From NCBI RefSeq assembly GCF_001672895.1, contig NZ_LZKP01000018.1, positions 1 through 32,662 on the forward strand: a stretch of 32,662 bases of DNA. Direction: 5' to 3'. Positions 18,420 to 27,769 of the stretch are shown piece after piece; position 1 is the stretch's first letter; the number at the start of each line of letters is the position of its first letter. A model generated the notes under the pieces. The model saw nothing but the letters and a program-made list of their open reading frames with translations. It did no database searches and had not been told where the DNA came from. This stretch comes from Mycobacterium sp. E740 (GTDB taxonomy: Bacteria; Actinomycetota; Actinomycetes; Mycobacteriales; Mycobacteriaceae). Position numbers and translations under genes: made by a program.

Positions 18420-19846
18420 CCGGCGCCACCGCGCTGGCACCCGTGCCGCCGTCGCCGTCCATGCCAATCGTCCGCGTCGCGGTGCTCGCCGCGGGCGAGG
18501 CCGGCGGCCGGCTCACGGACATGGCGTTGCCGACCGAACTCCCGCTGCGCGAGATCCTGCCCGCGGTGCGCCGGATGGCGATGCCCGCCGACGACGAGTT
18601 CGGCGACGCCGCGCCGGTTGCGCTGTCACTCGCCCCGGTCGGCGGCGCGCCGTTCAGCCTCGACGCGACATTGGACACCGTCGGCGTCCTCGACGGCGAT
18701 CTGCTTGCGCTGCAGCCACTTCCCGCCGGTCCGGCGGCACCCCGCATCGTCGAGGACATCGGCGACGCGGCGGTCATCTTCTCGGCTGCGCGAGAAAAGC
18801 CTTGGGGCGCAGCGTATATTGCGCGTGGCGCGGCGGCAGCAGTCATTGCACTCATCGTGACAACCACGCTGTTCGCGGCGGTGCACCACGCACTCGCCGG
18901 TGGATTCGCCGGCCTGGCCGCCGCGAGCAGCGTCGCCGTGCTGACAGTCCTGGGTGCCCTGCTCACATGGAGTCGGTCGCCTCGCCTCGGTACGGCGCTT
19001 GCCGTGACCGCGCTGGTGCCGATCGCCGCTGCCCTCGCACTCGCGGTGCCCGGCGACTTCGGGCCGCCCCAGGTGCTGCTGGCCGCAGCCGGGGTCACGG
19101 CCTGGTCGATCATGAGCGTCGTCGTCGCGCAACGTGCGATCGCATTCTTCACCGCCGCAACCGTCGTCGGGGTCGGTGCCATGGTCACCGCCGGTGCCGC
19201 AATGATCTGGAGCCTGAACCACGTCGTCGTCGGGGCGCTGCTGGTGGTGGTGGCGATGGTGATCACGGTCCAAGCCGCCCAACTGTCGGCGTTGTGGTCG
19301 CGCCTGCCGGTGCCGGTGATCCCCGCGCCCGGTGACCCGACACCGTCGGCGCCGTCGTGCAAGGTCCTCGAAGACCTGCCGCGGCGGGTGCGCATCAGCG
19401 ACTCGCACCAGACGGGTTTCATCGCCGGTGGTGTGCTGCTGTCCACCGCCGGCGCCTTGACGTTGACAGTGCCGCAGGGGGTTTCGAGTTGGGCGTGGTA
19501 CGTAGTCGCTGCGGTGGCGCTGGGGACGGTGCTGCGCGCCCGCGTGTGGGACTCCGCACCGTGCAAGGCCTGGCTCCTCAGTCAGCCTGTCCTGATGGCG
19601 ATCTCGTTCCTCGTCGCCTTCGGCGTCGACGGCCGCTACACCGCCGCCTGGTGGGCGCTGGCGGCACTCGCGGGCGTGACGGCGGTGTGGGTCGTCGCCG
19701 CACTGTTCCCGCGATTGGCGTCGCCGGACACCTATTCACTGCCGATGCGCCGCCTGGTCGGGTTCCTGGCGTCCGCGGTCGACGCGTCGGTCATCCCGGT
19801 GCTGGCCTACCTGGTCGGGTTGTTCGCCTGGGTGCTGAACCGATGA
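18401..19846 (+). CDS. eccD3: ESX-3 membrane channel component EccD3
   Basis: A 481-residue polytopic membrane protein (M. tuberculosis EccD3 is 472). Residues about 20-115 form the cytosolic ubiquitin-like domain (MPIVRVAVLA... up to DGDLLALQPL). From about residue 140 there are roughly eleven hydrophobic helices, among them AAAVIALIVTTTLFAAVHHAL, SVAVLTVLGALLTW and the final SVIPVLAYLVGLFAWVLNR. It forms dimers lining the membrane vestibule of the secretion complex. ATG 18401 is chosen over the longer frame because the upstream part is espG3 shadow. It overlaps espG3 by 19 bp and is followed by mycP3 after 7 bp. Confidence 0.96.
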   Translation: MADSSLTGATALAPVPPSPSMPIVRVAVLAAGEAGGRLTDMALPTELPLREILPAVRRMAMPADDEFGDAAPVALSLAPVGGAPFSLDATLDTVGVLDGDLLALQPLPAGPAAPRIVEDIGDAAVIFSAAREKPWGAAYIARGAAAAVIALIVTTTLFAAVHHALAGGFAGLAAASSVAVLTVLGALLTWSRSPRLGTALAVTALVPIAAALALAVPGDFGPPQVLLAAAGVTAWSIMSVVVAQRAIAFFTAATVVGVGAMVTAGAAMIWSLNHVVVGALLVVVAMVITVQAAQLSALWSRLPVPVIPAPGDPTPSAPSCKVLEDLPRRVRISDSHQTGFIAGGVLLSTAGALTLTVPQGVSSWAWYVVAAVALGTVLRARVWDSAPCKAWLLSQPVLMAISFLVAFGVDGRYTAAWWALAALAGVTAVWVVAALFPRLASPDTYSLPMRRLVGFLASAVDASVIPVLAYLVGLFAWVLNR

Positions 19847-19853
19847 GCCGTCG

Positions 19854-21263
19854 GTGAACGCCGGCAGCGTGCGCGCAGTCTTCGCCGGTGCGGCAGTCAC
19901 TCTGGCAGTGCTTGGTGTGAGTTGCCCAGCCGCGCAGGCGATCACGCCTCCGCAGGTGGATCCGGCTGTGCCGCCTCCGGCGGGTGCCACCGGTCCCCTG
20001 CAGCCGATGTCACAACGGGCGCCATGCGTCACTGCCGGGGTCCTGCCGGGTACCAACCCCGCAGCGTCCGATCCGAACCGCACGCTGCTAAACCTCGACG
20101 GCGCCTGGGAATACAGCCGCGGCGACGGACAGTTGGTCGCCGTCATCGACACCGGCGTGCGGCCGGGGCCGCGGTTACCGAACGTCGATCCCGGCGGGGA
20201 TTTCGTCGAGTCCAGCGACGGGCTGACCGACTGCGACGGGCACGGCACGCTGGTGGCCGGGCTGATCGCCGGTCAACCGGGACCTGACGGGTTCTCCGGC
20301 GTGGCGCCCGGCGCTCGGGTGCTGTCGATCCGGTCCACATCGGCGCGGTTCTCGCCGAACACCACAGGCGAGAACCCGGCCACCGCACGCGCCGCGCTCG
20401 ACGTCGCAACGCTGGCGCGCGCGGTCGTTCGCGCGGCCGACCTCGGCGCGCGGGTGATCACCATCTCTGCCGTCACATGTCTGCCCGCCACCGAGGCCGT
20501 CGACCAGAACCAGCTCGGCGCGGCGCTGCGGTACGCCGCGGTCGAGAAGGACGCGGTCATCGTAGCCGCAGCGGGAAACAACAAATCGGGTCTCAACCCC
20601 GGCTCCGCATGCCCGTCGAACCCGTTGTCCGACCCCGGCCGTCCGGACGATCCTCGTAACTGGTCGGGCGTCACGTCGGTGTCGATTCCGTCGTCGTGGC
20701 AGCCTTACGTGCTCTCGGTCGGTGCGCTCGATTCCACGGGGCAACCGGCGGACTTCACGATGGCGGGCCCGTGGGTGGGCATCGCGGCGCCGGGGCAGCA
20801 GATCGCGTCGCTGAGCAACGGTGACGGCGGCGGCCTGGCCAATGCGTTACCGGACAGTCAGGGACGGCCGTTTCCGCTCAATAGCACGAGTTTCGCCGCA
20901 GCCTACGTCTCCGGGGTCGCGGCGTTGGTGCGCAGCCGGTTTCCCAGCCTGACCGCCGAGCAGGTAAGGGACCGCCTCACCGCGGGCGCACAGGGTGCGG
21001 CCCGAGCGCCGTCGAACGTTACCGGCGCCGGACTCGTCGATCCGGTGGCCTCGCTGACGTGGGATGTGTCCGCGGCTGTCGGCGGCGACGCGGCGCCGCA
21101 GGTGCAACCGGTCGCGGCGCCGCCGGAGCCCGAAACACCCGACACCACACCGAAAATCGTCGCGCTGGCCGGTGCCGGCACATTGGCGGTGCTGGTAGCC
21201 GTCACGAGCGCGGTGGCCGTGCACCGGCGACGGCAGCTCGACAACCAAGTGGAGGTATCGTGA
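19854..21263 (+). CDS. mycP3: Mycosin subtilisin-like protease MycP3
   Basis: A 469-residue subtilisin-family serine protease anchored in the membrane. A Sec signal peptide occupies about 1-29 (AVFAGAAVTLAVLGVSCPAAQA). The catalytic triad is Asp99 (AVIDTGV), His130 (DCDGHGTLVAG) and Ser346 (NSTSFAAAYVSG). A Pro/Glu/Thr-rich linker precedes the C-terminal transmembrane helix (IVALAGAGTLAVLVAVTSAVAV) and a short basic cytosolic tail. Known role of mycosins: stabilise the membrane complex on its periplasmic side, and process substrates in some systems. Its stop overlaps the eccE3 GTG by 4 bp (GTGA). Confidence 0.96.
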   Translation: MNAGSVRAVFAGAAVTLAVLGVSCPAAQAITPPQVDPAVPPPAGATGPLQPMSQRAPCVTAGVLPGTNPAASDPNRTLLNLDGAWEYSRGDGQLVAVIDTGVRPGPRLPNVDPGGDFVESSDGLTDCDGHGTLVAGLIAGQPGPDGFSGVAPGARVLSIRSTSARFSPNTTGENPATARAALDVATLARAVVRAADLGARVITISAVTCLPATEAVDQNQLGAALRYAAVEKDAVIVAAAGNNKSGLNPGSACPSNPLSDPGRPDDPRNWSGVTSVSIPSSWQPYVLSVGALDSTGQPADFTMAGPWVGIAAPGQQIASLSNGDGGGLANALPDSQGRPFPLNSTSFAAAYVSGVAALVRSRFPSLTAEQVRDRLTAGAQGAARAPSNVTGAGLVDPVASLTWDVSAAVGGDAAPQVQPVAAPPEPETPDTTPKIVALAGAGTLAVLVAVTSAVAVHRRRQLDNQVEVS

Positions 21264-22144
21264 CCGTTCGATTGGCGTTGGCATCCCTGGCCGTCGTCCT
21301 GGCGGCAATGGCGTACCCGTGGGAGTCCACCATGGATTGGTGGATACTCGGTGTCGGTGCTGCTGTCGTGATCGCGGTGTTCGCCTGGTGGCGTGGTCAA
21401 TTCGTGACCGACATGATCGGGCGGCGGCTCGCGATCTGGCTGCGCAACCACTCGAAGGCGGATGGGCACGACCCGAATCGCGTGACGGTGGTACTGGAGG
21501 TCGATGACCCTGCGGACATCGGCGTGTCGCTGCCGTTGGTGGCGGGATACGTCGAGCGATTCGGTATCCGCAGTGAAAAGGTACGGGTCACTACCCATGA
21601 CCGGGACGGGGCCCGCACCACCTGGGTGAGCCTGACCCTGGACGCCCGCTCGAATCTCGCAGCGCTCCAGGCGCGATCGGCGGACCTTCCGCTCGCCGAG
21701 ACCGCAGAGGTCGCGGGGCGCCGGCTCGCCGACCATCTCCGGGAGGCGGCCCTGGACGCCGTCATCGTCGATGCGGTCACTGCGCCACTGTGCCCCAACG
21801 TGCGCGAGAAGTGGAGCGGCGTCGTGGACGATTGCGGCGCCATTTCGGCGTACGGGATCCCGGTCGACGACCGGCTGGATGAACGCCTCGAGGAGGTGTG
21901 GTCGCAACAGCAGGAAACCTGGACCGCTGTCGAGTTCACCGGCACCGCAGGAGCACTCGTGATGGCTGCGGTGTGCGCCTTCCGTACCCCCGAGCCGGTG
22001 CGCGGCGTGCCGCTGACCGGGTTGACCACGCGTCGAGGATTGCAGAAGCCGTTGTTGGCGGCGCTGAGCCCCGACTCTGTGGAGCTACTCGGTGTGCCGC
22101 GCGAGCCGGTGCCGTCCGGGCTGGCCGAACTCAGCCGAACATGA
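21260..22144 (+). CDS. eccE3: ESX-3 membrane component EccE3
   Basis: A 294-residue protein with two N-terminal transmembrane helices (VRLALASLAVVLAAMAYPW, then WWILGVGAAVVIAVFAWW) and a cytosolic/peripheral EccE domain. EccE sits at the outer rim of the secretion complex next to EccD. M. tuberculosis EccE3 is about 331, so this copy is shorter, mostly at the C-terminus, judged by its ending at GLAELSRT. GTG 21260 is fixed by the 4-bp overlap with mycP3; the longer frame is mycP3 shadow. It is the last ESX-3 gene and its end overlaps the convergent hydrolase gene by 14 bp. Confidence 0.93.
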   Translation: MTVRLALASLAVVLAAMAYPWESTMDWWILGVGAAVVIAVFAWWRGQFVTDMIGRRLAIWLRNHSKADGHDPNRVTVVLEVDDPADIGVSLPLVAGYVERFGIRSEKVRVTTHDRDGARTTWVSLTLDARSNLAALQARSADLPLAETAEVAGRRLADHLREAALDAVIVDAVTAPLCPNVREKWSGVVDDCGAISAYGIPVDDRLDERLEEVWSQQQETWTAVEFTGTAGALVMAAVCAFRTPEPVRGVPLTGLTTRRGLQKPLLAALSPDSVELLGVPREPVPSGLAELSRT

Positions 22145-23327
22145 ACTCCCGCATGAACCGGGTCATCCGGCGCAGGTAGTCGGGTTGGCTGACATGCAGG
22201 ATGTGGTTGCCGGGAAACCAGTGGAACGCGCAGCGATCCCAGTGCTCCCACAGCATTTCGGCCTGTTCGGGTGGCGCCAACCGGTCACCCAGACCCGTGA
22301 TGATCAGCCTGCGGTCCTTCGGTACCAGCGGCGGGTAGTTCAACGGTGACGAGAACGAGGTTGCGGCACGGGTCAGTTCGGAGTCGGTGCGCGACAGCAG
22401 GTTACGCAGCCAGACCACCTTGTTGGCGGGAAACCATTCGTCGACCGTCTGATCCGGCGCCACCACCGGGACGTTGGGGATGACGGCCTGGATCCTGTCG
22501 TCGACGGCCGCGATGAGCGCCGACGTATAACCGCCGAGCGACATCCCGGTCAGCGCTATCCGGTCCACGCCGGTGAACTCGAGATAGTCGAGCAGCGACC
22601 GGAAGTCGTGCACCGACTGCGCCATCGCCTCGGCGAAGCCGGCGAATCCGTTCGCGAAGAACCCGTAACCGCTGAACGGCGAACCCTTCTCGGCGCGAGC
22701 GCCGTGGAACGGCATGGTGTAGAGCATCACGTCGTAGCCCGAGCGGAAGAACCACGGAAGGGAGAAGAACAACCCGTTGAACAGATAAGGCGAGCCCATG
22801 AACCCGTGGATCAGGCACAGCGTCGGGTGCGGACCGTCGTCGTGTCGCCAGTGCTGGGCGTGCACGACGTTGTTGCGCTCGAAGCCGCGGCACTGGTCGC
22901 GCAACGGGGGATTGACCGCCTCGAAGCTGCTGTTGAACCGGATGTTCTGGACTCGGCCCTTCGCGATCCACTCGGCGAGCGGACTGGCGGTGCGCGAAGC
23001 GACGCGAGGAACTGATGTCGGTGCGGGGAACGACCGCTCAGGGTCCTTCGCTGCGGCGAGTTCGCCGTAGAACTGCAGTTGCTCGCGTTCGGCCCGGGCT
23101 TGCGAGCGGCTGAGCCCGCCCGCCAGTGTCGGCAGCATCGTGGTCGCCAGCAGGGATGCGATCGCAGTACGCAGAGCGATGTCGGCGACGGCGGACGAAT
23201 CGACGATGAGCCGCTGGCGCAGCGTGAGATCCGCGCGGCGTGGCAGACCGCGGACGCTGGCGTCCGCACCGGGCACATCGGGAACAGGGATGGGCGGATC
23301 CACCGGGTTGGCCTGCGATTGGCTCAC
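22131..23327 (-). CDS. Alpha/beta hydrolase, Rv0293c-like
   Basis: A 398-residue alpha/beta hydrolase. Residues 173-180 (IHGFMGSP) supply the oxyanion loop, Ser263 lies in the nucleophile elbow GMSLGGY, Asp349 in TGLGDRLAPP and His376 in PGNHILH. The N-terminal 120 residues are Pro/Arg-rich and not part of the core. The PFHG and SPYLFNGLFFSLPWFF segments suggest a hydrophobic substrate. It matches Rv0293c in position next to eccE3 and tam. A link to ESX-3 function is suggested only by synteny. Start GTG 23327. Confidence 0.82.
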   Translation of the reverse strand: MSQSQANPVDPPIPVPDVPGADASVRGLPRRADLTLRQRLIVDSSAVADIALRTAIASLLATTMLPTLAGGLSRSQARAEREQLQFYGELAAAKDPERSFPAPTSVPRVASRTASPLAEWIAKGRVQNIRFNSSFEAVNPPLRDQCRGFERNNVVHAQHWRHDDGPHPTLCLIHGFMGSPYLFNGLFFSLPWFFRSGYDVMLYTMPFHGARAEKGSPFSGYGFFANGFAGFAEAMAQSVHDFRSLLDYLEFTGVDRIALTGMSLGGYTSALIAAVDDRIQAVIPNVPVVAPDQTVDEWFPANKVVWLRNLLSRTDSELTRAATSFSSPLNYPPLVPKDRRLIITGLGDRLAPPEQAEMLWEHWDRCAFHWFPGNHILHVSQPDYLRRMTRFMREFMFG

Positions 23328-23365
23328 GTTCGCATGGTAACTCCCGGTGATGCCACACTTGCCGC
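23328..23365. promoter_or_regulatory. Short divergent gap, Rv0293c-like / tam
   Basis: Only 38 bp separate two divergent start codons, so both core promoters must overlap here or lie inside the opposite genes. I see no convincing -10 pair and no dyad. Confidence 0.25.
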
Positions 23366-24127
23366 ATGTGGAACCCGGATGTCTATCTGGCTTTCGCCGA
23401 CGAGCGCGGGCGCCCGTTCTTCGACTTGGTGTCCCGCGTCGGGGCCGATGCGCCCCGGCGGGTGGCCGATCTGGGCTGCGGGCCGGGCAATCTGACGGTC
23501 AGCCTGAGGCAGCGCTGGCCACTGGCGACTATCGAAGCGTTGGACAGCTCGCCGGAAATGGTGGCCGCAGCGCGCGAGCGCGGAATCGATGCGCACGTCG
23601 GCGACATCCGCTCCTGGGCGCCGAGACCCGACACCGACGTCGTGATCAGCAACGCCGCGTTGCACTGGGTGCCCGGCCATCCGCAGCTGCTGGCCGGTTG
23701 GGCCGAACAGCTCTGCGCCGGTGCGTGGATCGCGGTGCAGGTTCCGGGCAACTTCGACGCGCCGTCCCATCGCGCGGTGCGCGAACTCGCGGGTCGCGAC
23801 CGCTGGGCAGAACCGTTACGGGACTTCCCGTTCCGCGACGGGCAGGTCGACGACCCGGTCGGCTACGCGGGGCTGCTCGCCGACGCCGGATGCTCGGTCG
23901 ACGCCTGGGAGACAACATATGTGCACGTCTTGACCGGTGCGAACCCGGTGCTCGAGTGGATCACCGGCACTGCGCTGCGGCCGGTGCGCAGCCGGCTCAC
24001 CGACACCGAGTGGGACGAGTTCCGATCTGAGCTGATCCCGCTGCTGGACGCGTCGTATCCGGCGCGCCCGGACGGCACGACGCTGTTCCCGTTCCGCCGG
24101 ATCTTCGTTGTGGCTCAGGTGGGCTGA
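23366..24127 (+). CDS. tam: Trans-aconitate 2-methyltransferase
   Basis: A 253-residue SAM-dependent methyltransferase. Motif I is [10 protein letters not shown] (33-42), then EALDSSPEM for the ribose-binding acidic residue, a DIRSWAP segment, and the [12 protein letters not shown] motif IV region characteristic of Tam proteins. Known reaction: methylation of trans-aconitate, a by-product that inhibits the citrate cycle. It matches Rv0294 (about 261) in place and sequence pattern. The start ATG 23366 reads [18 protein letters not shown], the conserved Tam N-terminus. The stop overlaps convergent cysNC by 13 bp. Confidence 0.93.
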   Translation: MWNPDVYLAFADERGRPFFDLVSRVGADAPRRVADLGCGPGNLTVSLRQRWPLATIEALDSSPEMVAAARERGIDAHVGDIRSWAPRPDTDVVISNAALHWVPGHPQLLAGWAEQLCAGAWIAVQVPGNFDAPSHRAVRELAGRDRWAEPLRDFPFRDGQVDDPVGYAGLLADAGCSVDAWETTYVHVLTGANPVLEWITGTALRPVRSRLTDTEWDEFRSELIPLLDASYPARPDGTTLFPFRRIFVVAQVG

Positions 24128-25986
24128 GTGCCGCGTTTCGCGTCGAGCAGTGCGATCACCTGTTTGACCAGTTCACCGATGTCGGCGCCCGTCGTGTCGA
24201 GCACGAGGTCCGGGTTTTCGGGTGGTTCATACGGTGCGTCGACGCCGGTGAGGCCCTTGAGTTCACCCGCGCGTGCCCGGGCGTAGAGCCCCTTGGGGTC
24301 TCGGCGTTCGCACTCGTCGACCGGAGTGGCCACATGAACCTCGATGAACGGCAGCTTGGCGGCATCGTTGAGCGCGCGGGCCGTCTCGCGGTCGGACTTC
24401 AGCGGCGACACCAGCGACGCCAGCGCCACGACCCCGGCGTCCGCGAACAACCGCGTGAGGTGCCCGACCCGGCGGATGTTCTCGGCGCGGTCACCGGCGG
24501 AGAAGCCGAGGTCGTCGGACAGGCCGTGCCGGATGTTGTCGCCGTCGAGAAGGTAAGCGACATCACCGGATTCGACGAGCGCGCGCTCGACGGCCACCGC
24601 GATCGTCGACTTGCCGGACGCCGGCAGCCCCGTGAACCAGATGGTGGCGCCGCGCTGGCCCGTGGCCGACCACCGGTAGTCGCGATCGAGTGACGAGGGG
24701 TGCCAGCGAATGTCGTTGCGCGTCTGCTCGCCCGGCTTGACCTCACGGGGTTCGGTGATGGTGCCCGCGCCGACGGTGTCATTGGTGGCCTCGTCGATCA
24801 GGATGAAGGCGCCGCTGTCCCTGTTGTCGAGGTACGGGTCTGCGATCACGACCGAACTCGTGCGCAGTGTGACCGATCCGATGTCGTTGAGCACCAACTC
24901 GACCGGGCTGTCGATCTCGTCGAGCGTCTCGGGATCGAGTCGGCTGTGCAGCGCCTGCACGGTGGCGCGGACGGTCGTCGTGCCCTGTTTGAGCGCCAGC
25001 CGGTCACCCGCCCGCAACGGGCTGTCGCGGAACCAGCACAACGTCGCGTCGAGCTCGCGAGCCAGGACTGGCAGCACCGCCTCGTCGGACCCGCTGACGA
25101 GGACGTCACCACGGCCGACATCGATGTCGTCGGCGAGCTCGATCGAAACCGACAGCGGCGCAACGGCTGTCGTGCGCTCGTCGTCGAGCGCGTCGACCAG
25201 CATCACCGTCGAACGGGTGCCCGCCGGCAGGCTCACCACCGGGTCGCCGACCTTCAGCGTTCCGCCGGACAGTCGGCCTGTGTAGCGCCGTCGCTGCTCG
25301 GCCGTCGGGCGCGACACCCACTGCACCGGCAGACGCAGCTTGTCCGGCTCCGCTTGCGGCGCAGACAGTTCGATTCCCTCGAGGTATTCGAGCAGCGTCG
25401 GGCCCTCGTACCACGGCGTGCGGTCGGAGCGGTTGACGACGTTGTCGCCCAACTTCGCGGCGATGGGGATCACGGCGATGTCGAGGTTGCCCAGCCGAGC
25501 GGCGACCTGTGCGAGTTCCTGTTCGACCTCGGTGAACCGCGTCTGGTCGAAGTCCACGAGGTCGATCTTGTTGACAGCGGCCACGAAGTGCTTGATGCCC
25601 AACAACTTTGCGATTCGGGCGTGCCGGTTCGTCTGACGCAGCACCCCCGCACGCGCATCGACGAGCAGAACCGCGACATGGGCATTGGACGCGCCGGTGA
25701 ACATGTTGCGGGTGTAGCGCTCGTGGCCCGGGGTGTCGGCGAGAATGTAGCTGCGGGTGGCCGTCGAGAAGAACCGGTAGGCCACGTCGATCGTGATGCC
25801 CTGCTCGCGCTCGGCGCGCAGGCCGTCGGACAACGCGGCCAGGTCGGCGGAGCCGTCTTCGTCGGTGACCGCCTCCAGGTGGTCGAGCGGAAGGCTGTCG
25901 GTGTCGTGCAGCAGCCGGCCGATCAGCGTGCTCTTGCCGTCGTCGACAGATCCGGCGGTGGTGATGCGCAGCAGCTGGCGTGTCAT
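24115..25986 (-). CDS. cysNC: Bifunctional sulfate adenylyltransferase GTPase / APS kinase
   Basis: A 623-residue fusion. Residues 1 to about 440 are CysN, an EF-Tu-like GTPase with G1 GSVDDGKST (12-20), DTPGH for G3 and NKIDLVD for G4, followed by beta-barrel domains. Residues about 440-623 are CysC, APS kinase, with P-loop GLPASGKST (453-461), the [21 protein letters not shown] segment and [24 protein letters not shown] lid. CysN uses GTP to drive formation of adenosine 5'-phosphosulfate by CysD; CysC phosphorylates it to PAPS. The ATG shares one base with the cysD stop (TGATG). It closes the stf0-cysD-cysNC operon and would supply PAPS for Stf0. The fused form is usual in mycobacteria; the location is not. 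Confidence 0.97.
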   Translation of the reverse strand: MTRQLLRITTAGSVDDGKSTLIGRLLHDTDSLPLDHLEAVTDEDGSADLAALSDGLRAEREQGITIDVAYRFFSTATRSYILADTPGHERYTRNMFTGASNAHVAVLLVDARAGVLRQTNRHARIAKLLGIKHFVAAVNKIDLVDFDQTRFTEVEQELAQVAARLGNLDIAVIPIAAKLGDNVVNRSDRTPWYEGPTLLEYLEGIELSAPQAEPDKLRLPVQWVSRPTAEQRRRYTGRLSGGTLKVGDPVVSLPAGTRSTVMLVDALDDERTTAVAPLSVSIELADDIDVGRGDVLVSGSDEAVLPVLARELDATLCWFRDSPLRAGDRLALKQGTTTVRATVQALHSRLDPETLDEIDSPVELVLNDIGSVTLRTSSVVIADPYLDNRDSGAFILIDEATNDTVGAGTITEPREVKPGEQTRNDIRWHPSSLDRDYRWSATGQRGATIWFTGLPASGKSTIAVAVERALVESGDVAYLLDGDNIRHGLSDDLGFSAGDRAENIRRVGHLTRLFADAGVVALASLVSPLKSDRETARALNDAAKLPFIEVHVATPVDECERRDPKGLYARARAGELKGLTGVDAPYEPPENPDLVLDTTGADIGELVKQVIALLDAKRGTQPT

Positions 25987-26897
25987 CAGAAGTACCCCTC
26001 ACGCTTGCGGTCCTCCATGGCAGCCGCGGACGTACGGTCGTCGGCGCGGGTTTCACCGCGTTCGGAGACCGTGGCGGCGGAGATCTCGGCGATCACCCGT
26101 TCGATGTCAGTGGCCTGCGAGCGCACCGCTCCGGTGATGGTCAGGTCACCGACCGTGCGGTAGCGCACCCACTCGACCGCGGCCGTCTCCCCGTTGACGG
26201 GGCCGGCGTACTCGGACACCGCGAGCAGGATGCCGTCGCGCTCGAAGACCTCCCGCTCGTGGGCGAAGTAGATCGACGGCAATTCGAGATTCTCCAGCTC
26301 GATGTAGCGCCAGATGTCGAGCTCGGTCCAGTTGCTGAGCGGAAAGACCCGCACCTGCTCGCCCTTCTTGATGCGGCCGTTGTACAGCGACCACGGTTCG
26401 GGCCGCTGGGCGCGCGGGTCCCACTGGCCGAACTCGTCGCGGAAGGACAGGATGCGTTCCTTGGCGCGGGCGCGTTCCTCGTCACGGCGGGCACCGCCGA
26501 ACGCGGCGTCGAAGCCGCCGGCCTCCAATGCGTCGAGCAGGGTGCGGGTCTGCTGCCGGTTGCGCGACGCGCCCGGCCCCGGATCGGCCACGCGGCCCTG
26601 GTCGATCGACTCCTGCACCGAGGCCACGATCAGCTTGTGGCCCTGCCCGGTGACACGGCGGTCGCGGAACTCGATCACCTCGGCGAAGTTGTGCCCGGTA
26701 TCGACGTGCATGACCGGGAACGGCAGCGGTGATGGCCGAAAAGCCTTCTCCGCCAACCGGAGTAGCACAATCGAGTCCTTACCTGCCGAGAACAGCAGCA
26801 CCGGCCGCTCCAACTCCGCGACCACCTCGCGGATGATGTGGACGGCCTCGGCCTCCAACAGGCGCAGCTCGTCGACGTGCAGCGTGTCGACCGTCAT
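25986..26897 (-). CDS. cysD: Sulfate adenylyltransferase subunit CysD
   Basis: A 303-residue ATP sulfurylase catalytic subunit of the PP-loop superfamily. The PP-loop is SAGKDS (37-42) after RPVLLF; later HVDTGHNF, a [15 protein letters not shown] block, and [14 protein letters not shown] are diagnostic of CysD. The last residues DRKREGYF are the conserved C-terminus. With CysN it makes APS from ATP and sulfate. Start ATG 26897 ([17 protein letters not shown]) overlaps the stf0 stop by 4 bp; the longer frame would enter stf0. Translation of stf0, cysD and cysNC is therefore likely coupled. Confidence 0.97.
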   Translation of the reverse strand: MTVDTLHVDELRLLEAEAVHIIREVVAELERPVLLFSAGKDSIVLLRLAEKAFRPSPLPFPVMHVDTGHNFAEVIEFRDRRVTGQGHKLIVASVQESIDQGRVADPGPGASRNRQQTRTLLDALEAGGFDAAFGGARRDEERARAKERILSFRDEFGQWDPRAQRPEPWSLYNGRIKKGEQVRVFPLSNWTELDIWRYIELENLELPSIYFAHEREVFERDGILLAVSEYAGPVNGETAAVEWVRYRTVGDLTITGAVRSQATDIERVIAEISAATVSERGETRADDRTSAAAMEDRKREGYF

Positions 26898-27697
26898 GTG
26901 GGCAGCCCTTCCTTCTCGGCATCTGCTCGGTATCTGTCGACCCACTCGTCAGAGCGCTGGTCGGCCTGCCGCTCGAGAACCGGTGGCGGAGCTAGCCTTC
27001 GGTCCTGACCGAGCGCTTCGAGGACGTCGCCGACCACCTCGGTGAGGTTGCGCCAGAGCACCGGGTACGGCACTTCCATCGGTTCGACGCTCTCGTCGGC
27101 GAACCACTTTCGCCAGCCCTCCTCCTGTGCGCGCAGCATCGTGACGACGTGGGCGATGGCACCCGCGTGGTATTCGGCGCGGGCATCCCGTATGGGGTCC
27201 GGCCTGCCCCGCCATACCCGCGTCTGCACCGCGCGCCAGAACGAAACCGCCTGTGACACAACGTCAGGACGATAGACGTGGATGAGCACCGGGTCGCTGC
27301 CGACGACGTCACGAATGGCCGAGAGCAGGCCGGTGCCCGAACGGTCCGGAAGATCCTGTGCGCGCTCCAGGAGCAGCGACGTCTGGTTCCACATGAGCTT
27401 GCCGCCCCAGATGCCGTTGGGGGTGCGGCCCACCGTGCGGATGTAGTCCCGCCAGATCTCCGGCGGGGCGAGGTCGGGCCTGCCCTCGTCGAGGGGATCG
27501 AGAAGGCGCAGGATCGACTCGTCGGTGACGCCCTCGAACCACTGCCGCGGTTGCGGCGACTGGCTGGTGGTCGGCAGGTACTGGAAGAACTCCCCGGGCT
27601 CCCCGGCGACGCCCGTCGCGCGCAGGGACTCGACCAGCAAGGTGCTGCCGCTGCGTTGGGACGCCAGGACGAGGTACGCCGTCGGGTGCGCTGACAT
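26894..27697 (-). CDS. stf0: Trehalose 2-sulfotransferase Stf0
   Basis: A 267-residue PAPS-dependent carbohydrate sulfotransferase of the mycobacterial Stf0 family (Rv0295c position). The 5'-phosphosulfate loop is [13 protein letters not shown] (from residue 13), Glu36 in [10 protein letters not shown] is the catalytic base position described for Stf0, and the 3'-phosphate region is [14 protein letters not shown] with the expected Arg and Ser. Known reaction: transfer of sulfate from PAPS to the 2-position of trehalose, the first step to sulfolipid precursors such as trehalose-2-sulfate. It overlaps cysD by 4 bp. Start ATG 27697; no strong ribosome site, but a leaderless promoter pattern lies just upstream. 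Confidence 0.95.
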   Translation of the reverse strand: MSAHPTAYLVLASQRSGSTLLVESLRATGVAGEPGEFFQYLPTTSQSPQPRQWFEGVTDESILRLLDPLDEGRPDLAPPEIWRDYIRTVGRTPNGIWGGKLMWNQTSLLLERAQDLPDRSGTGLLSAIRDVVGSDPVLIHVYRPDVVSQAVSFWRAVQTRVWRGRPDPIRDARAEYHAGAIAHVVTMLRAQEEGWRKWFADESVEPMEVPYPVLWRNLTEVVGDVLEALGQDRRLAPPPVLERQADQRSDEWVDRYRADAEKEGLPT

Positions 27698-27709
27698 GCG
27701 CGCAGCTTA
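27698..27709 (-). promoter_or_regulatory. Possible leaderless stf0 promoter
   Basis: On the minus strand TAAGCT (27709 to 27704) fits TAnnnT, followed by 6 bases and the stf0 ATG. This allows a transcript that begins at the start codon, separate from the sulfatase transcript. No clear -35. The inverted repeat at 27734-27769 would lie about 37 to 72 bases upstream of this start. Confidence 0.35.
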
Positions 27710-27733
27710 CCCACACTGCAAAGAGACGACACT

Positions 27734-27769
27734 CCAATGGGTTTCGCTCAGACTGAGCAAAATCATTGG
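27734..27769. repeat. 36-bp inverted repeat between sulfatase and stf0
   Basis: The outer arms CCAATG (27734-27739) and CATTGG (27764-27769), middle TTT (27742-27744) and AAA (27760-27762 region), and inner arms GCTCA (27746-27750) and TGAGC (27754-27758) pair around a 3-base loop. Together they give about 14 base pairs with one small internal loop and one bulge. The right arm includes the stop codon of the sulfatase gene. It could be an RNA hairpin ending or attenuating the sulfatase transcript (there is no T-tract), or a DNA site for a regulator of stf0. Confidence 0.6.

Noticed and set aside
18361..19566. 401-residue minus-strand frame antisense to eccD3
   Set aside because: Thr/Ala/Ser-rich shadow of a hydrophobic gene; no start signal or family match.
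24700..26163. 487-residue plus-strand frame antisense to cysNC/cysD
   Set aside because: Shadow frame without domains; CysN, CysC and CysD motifs are intact on the minus strand.
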